Part shown: one piece after another, positions 59,759 through 64,000 of the stretch
Position numbering within the stretch: the first letter of the stretch is position 1
How the letters are laid out: each line of letters starts with the position of its first letter
Assembly: GCA_007922305.1 (NCBI GenBank)
Contig: ML677330.1
Coordinates: 337,109-401,108, forward strand
From: Dermatemys mawii
Taxonomy: Eukaryota > Chordata > Testudines > Dermatemydidae
Direction of reading: 5' to 3'
Length of the DNA: 64,000 bases
Notes under the pieces: model-generated
What the model was told of the DNA's origin: nothing
Seen by the model: the letters and a program-made list of their open reading frames with translations, nothing else
The model's database searches: none
Position numbers and translations under genes: made by a program

Positions 59759-59806
59759 GCATGCATCCGACGAAGTGGGTATTAGCCCACGAAAGCTTAT
59801 GCTCTA
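59759..59806 (+). ncRNA. Hammerhead-ribozyme-like motif at the PLE 3' end
   Basis: CCGACGA (59767-59773), stem II GTGGG/CCCAC with loop TATTAG, GAAA (59791-59794), then GC-TTAT-GC and TC. It conforms to a type I hammerhead core except for C in place of U at position 4. A sister copy at 2464-2506 has the consensus U. Known PLE terminal repeats carry such motifs. Confidence 0.5.
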
Positions 59807-59849
59807 AAAAAATTTTAGTTAGTCTTTAAGGTGCCATAGGACTCTTTGT

Positions 59850-59862
59850 CAGATTGTATCTT
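59850..59862. repeat. Target-site duplication of the PLE, right copy
   Basis: cagattgtatctt, identical to 56337-56349. Confidence 0.85.
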
Positions 59863-60230
59863 TAACTCATAAACTGCACAATATATACATTTTTAGCTAT
59901 AAATATGAGTTACTTATGGAACTAAAATTTGCAAATAACAAATGTAAATGTTTTCTTATTTACCTTCCTCATGGATATGCTTGCAAAACTTGTTCAAAAG
60001 ATCTTTTAAGAAATGAAGAGTTAAGTTAATTTTTGGCATATTCAGTAGGTTTCTTTTCAGCCTGCCCACCATCTCTGTGACACTCCAGTATTCTGACAGC
60101 CCTAAAGTATTTAAATATCATTTTAGATGATAAATTATCCAGTTTTTACTATAATTTCAATCTTTCAACTTTTTTCCTCCACAGTTTGATGGAGGAAGCA
60201 AAGACCTCAATTTATTTAATATAAATTAGC
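59863..60230. other. AT-rich sequence between PLE and downstream gene 3' end
   Basis: Nothing recognised. It lies downstream of the poly-A signals of the minus-strand gene. Confidence 0.5.
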
Positions 60231-60611
60231 TTTATTATTCACGTTACTCTTTGCTGACCTTTTTAAAAGAAAGTCAAATTAATACTGTTGATTTCCAAAA
60301 CATTTTATTTGGTCTTTTCTGTAATTCAGTTTATAAAACTGCAATATATAAAAATTCATCAGAAGTAAAACTAAATGTAAAACAAAGCAAAACTTTGTTT
60401 GATACATTTTCCCAGAAAGCTTTACCTACAGGCTCAGGAAAAGCAAACACTCAACATGTTTAAAAATGGGATTTAGAATACAATTGCACAGTGAAGAATT
60501 ATGAAGCAAATGGACTTGTTTTTGACTTCTTTATAAGAACAGTTTATGGTTTAGTTAAAATATCCAGTGACTATTTTAAATATCCTTTTATGGAATAAAA
60601 TCAATTTTGGG
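60231..60611 (-). other. 3' UTR with two polyadenylation signals
   Basis: On the minus strand, sequence downstream of the stop codon is AT-rich and contains AATAAA at 60304-60309 and again at 60231-60236. Either would give a UTR of about 300-380 nt. Confidence 0.55.
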
Positions 60612-60692
60612 TCAGTCATCTTCAGAGAAGCGGATGTGTTTACTTGTCTCTTGTGTCTTTGCAAGTCTCATTCTTTCAGCTTTGGCAATCAG
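60612..60692 (-). CDS. Terminal coding exon of an unidentified cellular gene
   Basis: The minus strand shows a T-rich polypyrimidine tract ending in 'tttttttgtag', then 26 codons and a TGA (60612-60614). The peptide begins LIAKAERMRLAKTQ and ends KHIRFSEDD. Its basic/helical then acidic C-terminus is typical of nuclear or nucleolar proteins, but I do not recognise the protein and give no symbol. Reading phase assumes the exon starts at codon position 1. The composition (no stops, K/R/E-rich), the splice acceptor and the downstream AATAAA signals together support a real exon. Upstream exons must lie to the right; I found none with confidence before 64000. Confidence 0.7.
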   Translation of the reverse strand: MIAKAERMRLAKTQETSKHIRFSEDD

Positions 60693-61317
60693 CTACAAAA
60701 AAACAAAAACAAAACATAATATTAAAGTAAAGGTGAAAGAAAAACTGCATTCAGATTACAGGTTTATAGCCAAGTCATAATCATGCTAGCAGGTCTCTCA
60801 GAAAATAACTCATCTCTGAACAATTGAACCAACCTGTACAGAGCATAGTTCTCTTGATACCAAAAATGAAAAGGCTCCTGATATTATTTTGCTCAGTAGC
60901 ATATAGGAACCATCACAAAATACACAAATAGCACAAAGTTTTCCCTTCGTCTCTGGACAGATTAGTGTCTTTAACATTTCTTTAACATTCTACTCCAGTG
61001 TCCCATTGAAAGTGTGGGGAGGGAGGAAAGGAACTGATAGTTAAAAAACACATACAACCCAAAGACCTGAAACACAACCTTCATAGCCATTTTTAAATGG
61101 ACTAGTTATTTGAGGGTTCAAGCTCTTACTTACTTAACCACAGCAGGATCAAACCTCCAAGAAATAAATTTGTCAGGAATGCTATATCATTTTTTAGAGT
61201 CGGTTTCCAGGAAGACAAAGACTGAAATCCAGAAGGAGGCCCATCCTCCAGATTGGGAAAACAATCGATTATGTATTGCAAATCCAATGACTACTCATCA
61301 GAATGTAAATAGTATTG
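60693..61317 (-). other. Probable last intron (part)
   Basis: No second exon is visible. AT-rich, no repeat recognised. Confidence 0.45.
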
Positions 61318-61485
61318 GCCACAGGAATGAGCTTGGGCCTAGAAATCCTGAGTTCAAATGCCAGCTCTATCAATTACCTCTTTGTGTTTCAGTTTCCTTA
61401 TCTGTAAAATGGAGATAATACCCTAATAAGATAGGGGCTGAGGATTAGCTAATATTTGTAAGGCATATGAAATTATAAATGTTAA
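61318..61485 (+). repeat. MIR (CORE-SINE) copy within the probable intron
   Basis: 'gcttgggcctagaaatcctg', 'tttcagtttccttatctgta', 'aaatggagataatacc' and 'gaggattagctaatatttgt' follow in MIR order. Confidence 0.8.
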
Positions 61486-63833
61486 ACGGTGGTATTACTG
61501 ACAATTTCTCTCAACCCTTCAATGTGACATGATTGTACATTTTAGAAATAAGCATTTGTAGCTTTAAAAACTGGGCCTCAAACCTCAAAATCCAAGGCTG
61601 CCTGTATAATTTTAAAAAGGATATTACATTATATATAGTATAATACTAAAAATGAACATTCCAAGGAAAGGAGTCCCATTTTTACTGGCATTAACGGAAG
61701 ACCTGCCTAACAAATATTTGCATCGTTGGCTAGAGGGCCATAAACCTTTCCCCTAACCCTGTTCCACTGCCCTTGAGGCTCTGTGTCATAGCAACTTATC
61801 TTACCACCTTTGCGGAGGGAGGACAGACAGTGCCATTGTTGGAGCTCTACAGTCATTTGTAGCTGAGCAACAAGAGTAATGAACATGAGGCAGTGGCTCC
61901 TCTAGAGATTGAGCATGCTCTATCCTCCACACTCCCAGCCTTTGCCAGCCTACCCAGGAAATCAACACCTAGTTTCTTGCTCAGCAGCACACAGCACTCA
62001 CCATAAAGACATTGGGATAACTTGGAATCTTAAAAAAAAAAGAAAATTGGGTACTGTTTTGCCACAGGGAACTCTTCCACTACAAAAGCAATTTTATCAT
62101 CCACTGTCCAGTCGCTGACCAGAGGGCCCTCTTTCTTCTTCAACACAGCCTCAAAATATTATGCCAGTCCAAGTGAGGTCCTCAATTTTTCAAACTACAA
62201 TTAATATGTGAGCTACAAGTTTTCTTCCATTTCACTCTACTCTCAACCCCTCTCTCTTTATTCTTATCACAGCACACACCAAATAACTCACATGGCAACA
62301 GAAAACCTCCCCTCACTCCTTGAAGATTAAGAACAATATAACTGGGAAAAGCTCTCAGTCCAAAGTAGTCCAAAATGCAAAAATGCTGACACGTCACCAT
62401 TGTGGGAAGCAAACTGCACTACTAGTTAAGTTAACAACTTTCAGATTCAGCTTTTTTGTCCTCATTCTGAAGAAATTAAACAGGCCATCACAAAGTCTGT
62501 TTATTTTAAACAAAAGTGAGAATTTCAGGAAATTTCTGCCATCACTGAATCCATGATGACTCACATCTATGTAACTTTTTTCTTCTTCCAAGAAACGTAC
62601 TTTTAATAAAACAGTAATCTTACATATATTATACATACATACACACACACACTATACACTTTTAGGGCCTTAATAAATCTGCAAAGACAGATAACAAGTT
62701 CTGCTGAGATTCACCCAAAGACACAGAATCTTTTCAATTATCTTATATCACCGACTTTAAAAATCTGCGGTCTTGTCCATACAAACATGACATCTTGCTT
62801 GTGTTCTGGAGGATACAGAGTCAAAACCGATATAAGCTATTCTGTGTCCATACTGGGGCATGCACTGATTTAACTAAATCTGTGCAAGTCCGCATGTACA
62901 TAGGCCCGGTGTACCGCAACAGCAGAAGTATAGACTCACTGCATGGCATACTCACTATTCTCCAGAACACAATCCAGATGTCATAGCAGATACGTGGGAT
63001 GAAATATAGTAAAGGAAGGAGAGAAAATGGAAAGAAATAAGGAACAGACTAAAGTACCTCAATTTCTTTCAAGTCTAGGTAGAAAGTGTGTAGGAAGACA
63101 GAGGTTCTTGTAAATAAAGCCCAGCCTATATTAAGGAAACTTGCACCACTTTAACTACATTGATGCAGTTATACTAGTCTAACCCCTTAACGTAGACACA
63201 CTACACATATGTAGAACAGTGCTTACACCAGTGCAGCAAACTTTGGGGCATCGCTGTAAAGCCTTACTTATATTTAAAATTGCACCTGTATTGCTTATGT
63301 GAATATAAAATTGTTAAACTAAACCAATTGTGTGTGTTCACACGGGTTTGCTTGCACCAAATGCTTGTTCCAGAGTAGAAACCACATGAGCACACAGCCC
63401 TATTCTGAACTGATGATAGTGCTTTGTAAGCCCCACTTTACATTGGTGCTCAAATATTACACTGGTGCAAATTTATTTACTATAGGCAGAGCCTAAGCTC
63501 AGGCATATGATGAATACAAACATTGCCTAATTCTTTAGAGAGGAGGCAAGTACCAGGTAAGTCTGACAAATACTCTTTTCAACATATCCTGATCTTCAGT
63601 ATTCAATGTGTCACCCTCAGATTCACTCATATAATTGGAAGATCATTTTAAATTATGATTGATGAGTTTCCAACTAGAATTATGATCCTATTCAGACTAT
63701 ATAAAGTGCATGTATTTGCATATAAGATTCATGTTTAACACTTATCGGTAAAGTGATTTGCAAACATCTTCAGAGATGATTTTTGTACATGTAAATTACA
63801 AAAAAACCCCAGGATTTTAAATCCCTTTAATGC
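61486..63833. other. Non-coding sequence, probably intronic
   Basis: A short (ACAT)n/(AC)n run is at about 62632-62652. I looked on the minus strand for exons between good acceptors and donors and found none I would defend. A plus-strand 'accag|gtaagt' at about 63557 has no exon-like sequence before it. Confidence 0.4.
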
Positions 63834-63837
63834 TAAG

Positions 63838-64000
63838 AATGTAAGAACAGCCATACTGGGTCAGATCAATGGTCCATCTAGCCCAGTATCCTGTCTTCCG
63901 ACAGTGGCCAATGCCAGGTGCCCCAGAGGGAATAAACAGAGCAGGTAATCGATTGATTCATCCCCTGTTGCCTATTCCCAATATTAATTCTTAACTGTAA
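63838..64000 (-). mobile_element. LINE 3'-end fragment (CR1/L2-like), runs off the window
   Basis: The plus strand reads 'aatgtaagaacagccatact', 'gggtcagatcaatggtccat', 'ctagcccagtatcctgtctt' and 'ggccaatgccaggtgcccca', a highly repeated sauropsid LINE tail. Orientation is inferred from the family; the right end is outside the window. Confidence 0.6.

Larger units (their letters stand above)
56350..59849 (+). mobile_element. Full-length Penelope-like retroelement (family A)
   Basis: About 3.5 kb bounded by a 13-bp direct repeat, cagattgtatctt, at 56337-56349 and 59850-59862. Order: an inverted segment (56350 to about 56880) identical in kind to the element's own 3' end plus 5' start; a forward 5' start (tcacttctgcaattccagac at about 56922); a single RT + GIY-YIG reading frame to 59659; and a 3' region ending 'aggtgccataggactctttgt'. 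Inverted or partial-tandem terminal segments and a GIY-YIG nuclease are hallmarks of Penelope-like elements. The only obvious lesion in the reading frame is one TGA. Which named vertebrate PLE clade it belongs to is not determined. Confidence 0.92.

Noticed and set aside
63545..63570. Consensus plus-strand splice donor (accag|gtaagt)
   Set aside because: No open, exon-like sequence with an acceptor upstream; isolated donor-like strings are common.

Overview
This window reads as nuclear DNA from a reptile, most likely a hidden-necked (cryptodiran) turtle. The basis is the repeat content: CR1 LINEs; a tRNA-headed SINE with a CR1 tail of the tortoise/Cry type (32917-33110); two families of Penelope-like retroelement (PLE) debris; MIR/CORE-SINE relics; many short hAT-type foldback elements; and repeat families I recognise from turtle sequence. 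There is no bacterial-style gene organisation. A 10-N assembly gap lies at 29379-29388.

Layout. 1-10.3 kb is AT-rich non-coding DNA with two foldback DNA elements (1998-2405, 3426-4167) and a 97-bp PLE scrap (2419-2515). 10.4-13.8 kb is a LINE cluster: a younger CR1 sits inside an older CR1 in the same orientation, followed by a third CR1 piece and an LTR-like block. 16.5-17.5 kb carries a recent local direct duplication of about 265 bp. 18.9-19.3 kb is a near-perfect 428-bp palindrome made of two head-to-head PLE ends, with a 12-bp target-site duplication. 20.9-21.2 and 26.8-27.5 kb are GC-richer foldback elements. 29.06-29.50 kb is a 35-bp minisatellite abutting a CpG island (29.52-30.12 kb), the best promoter candidate in the window. 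32-56 kb is intergenic or intronic DNA with SINEs, MIRs, a solo LTR (44400-45071), short hAT elements and a second-family PLE foldback (49757-49943).

56350-59849 is the highlight: a complete PLE with a 13-bp target-site duplication. Its long reverse transcriptase + GIY-YIG reading frame is open except for one TGA, it has a large inverted terminal segment, and its ends carry hammerhead-ribozyme-like motifs. Just beyond it, on the minus strand, is the only cellular coding sequence I can support: a 26-codon terminal exon (60612-60692) with a good splice acceptor and two AATAAA signals. The rest of that gene lies to the right of the window or in exons I could not find.

Nothing else looks like host protein-coding sequence. 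Most open frames here are chance, or are shadows inside repeats. Family names rest on pattern recognition without database searches.
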